Notes under the pieces: generated by a model
The model's database searches: none
Seen by the model: the letters and a program-made list of their open reading frames with translations, nothing else
Told to the model about the DNA's origin: nothing
Translations under genes and position numbers: made by a program
Part shown: in pieces, positions 63,878 to 64,000 of the stretch
How positions within the stretch are numbered: position 1 is the first letter of the stretch
Layout of the letters: the number at the start of each line of letters is the position of its first letter
NCBI RefSeq assembly: GCF_030622045.1
Contig: NZ_CP130886.1
Coordinates: forward strand, 62,001-126,000
Length of the DNA: 64,000 bases
Reading direction: 5' to 3'
Source of the DNA: Planctellipticum variicoloris
GTDB lineage: Bacteria > Planctomycetota > Planctomycetia > Planctomycetales > Planctomycetaceae

Positions 63878-64000
63878 AAAGTCTTGTCTGGGAACGGGTT
63901 GCGACAAATCTGTTCACCCGCCAGGCGACGCGGCAAGTTGTCGCGCCGCATGAACCGATCCAGCTCTCGGTTCCCGACACCCCAAGGATAGCAACGTCGG

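Overview
The window looks like chromosomal DNA of a planctomycete (class Planctomycetia, genus not resolvable by eye). It is GC-rich and carries families that are largely planctomycete-specific: a DUF1501 / PPC-repeat / DUF1549-DUF1553 / planctomycete-cytochrome-WD40 gene series (52.6-61.8 kb), a Cys-Cys repeat secreted protein, a DUF2007 protein, SpoIIE-type phosphatases, many large secreted or membrane proteins of unknown role, and Tat-exported sugar enzymes. No rRNA, CRISPR array, phage gene or replication origin was seen. One tRNA (Arg-UCG) lies at the right end.

Layout: 0-1.2 kb, the 3' part of a DUF234-type ATPase/nuclease gene of lower GC, next to a tRNA-like 3' fragment (possible integration scar). 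1.3-5.7 kb, a leftward sodium-symporter operon (NSS transporter, 39-aa membrane peptide, DUF997 subunit, SSS symporter). 5.9-14.8 kb, mixed leftward genes: DedA, a TM plus prenyltransferase-repeat protein, DUF5989, SxtJ-like, barstar-like, metF, an exported methyltransferase, an APC permease and a heme-binding DUF3365 protein, with a rightward PolB-like exonuclease. 15-26 kb, sugar isomerase-like proteins, queF, an HpnN-like MMPL exporter, a CPBP protease, a GT2 glycosyltransferase, a CysQ/HAL2-like phosphatase, an amidohydrolase and an RluA-type pseudouridine synthase. 26.2-27.6 kb, an apparently intact IS4-type insertion sequence. 27.7-35.4 kb, a POT peptide transporter and a DUF2156 / tandem CelD-type acetyltransferase / methyltransferase group. 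35.6-44.1 kb, alpha-glucan phosphorylase, unknown secreted proteins, family-5 uracil-DNA glycosylase and a PLP decarboxylase. 44.1-48.9 kb, an RsbU-like phosphatase and argF, argD, argB. 49.6-52 kb, a Cys-rich secreted protein and a second GAF-SpoIIE phosphatase. 52.6-61.8 kb, the planctomycete cytochrome/DUF1501 cluster. 61.9-64 kb, a multi-TM protein and tRNA-Arg.

How the genes work together: argB and argD lie behind a good sigma70-like promoter, while an intrinsic terminator with a T-run separates argD from argF. The symporter genes are tightly packed and partly translationally coupled. The 52.6-61.8 kb genes share strand and themes (secretion, c-type heme motifs) and probably act together at the cell envelope, but their substrate is unknown. 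Two families of intergenic palindromic repeats are scattered through the window: three copies of one and two of the other. The best candidates for undescribed biology are the DUF1501-to-WD40 cluster, the Cys-Cys repeat protein, the tandem acetyltransferase group and the 39-aa transporter peptide.
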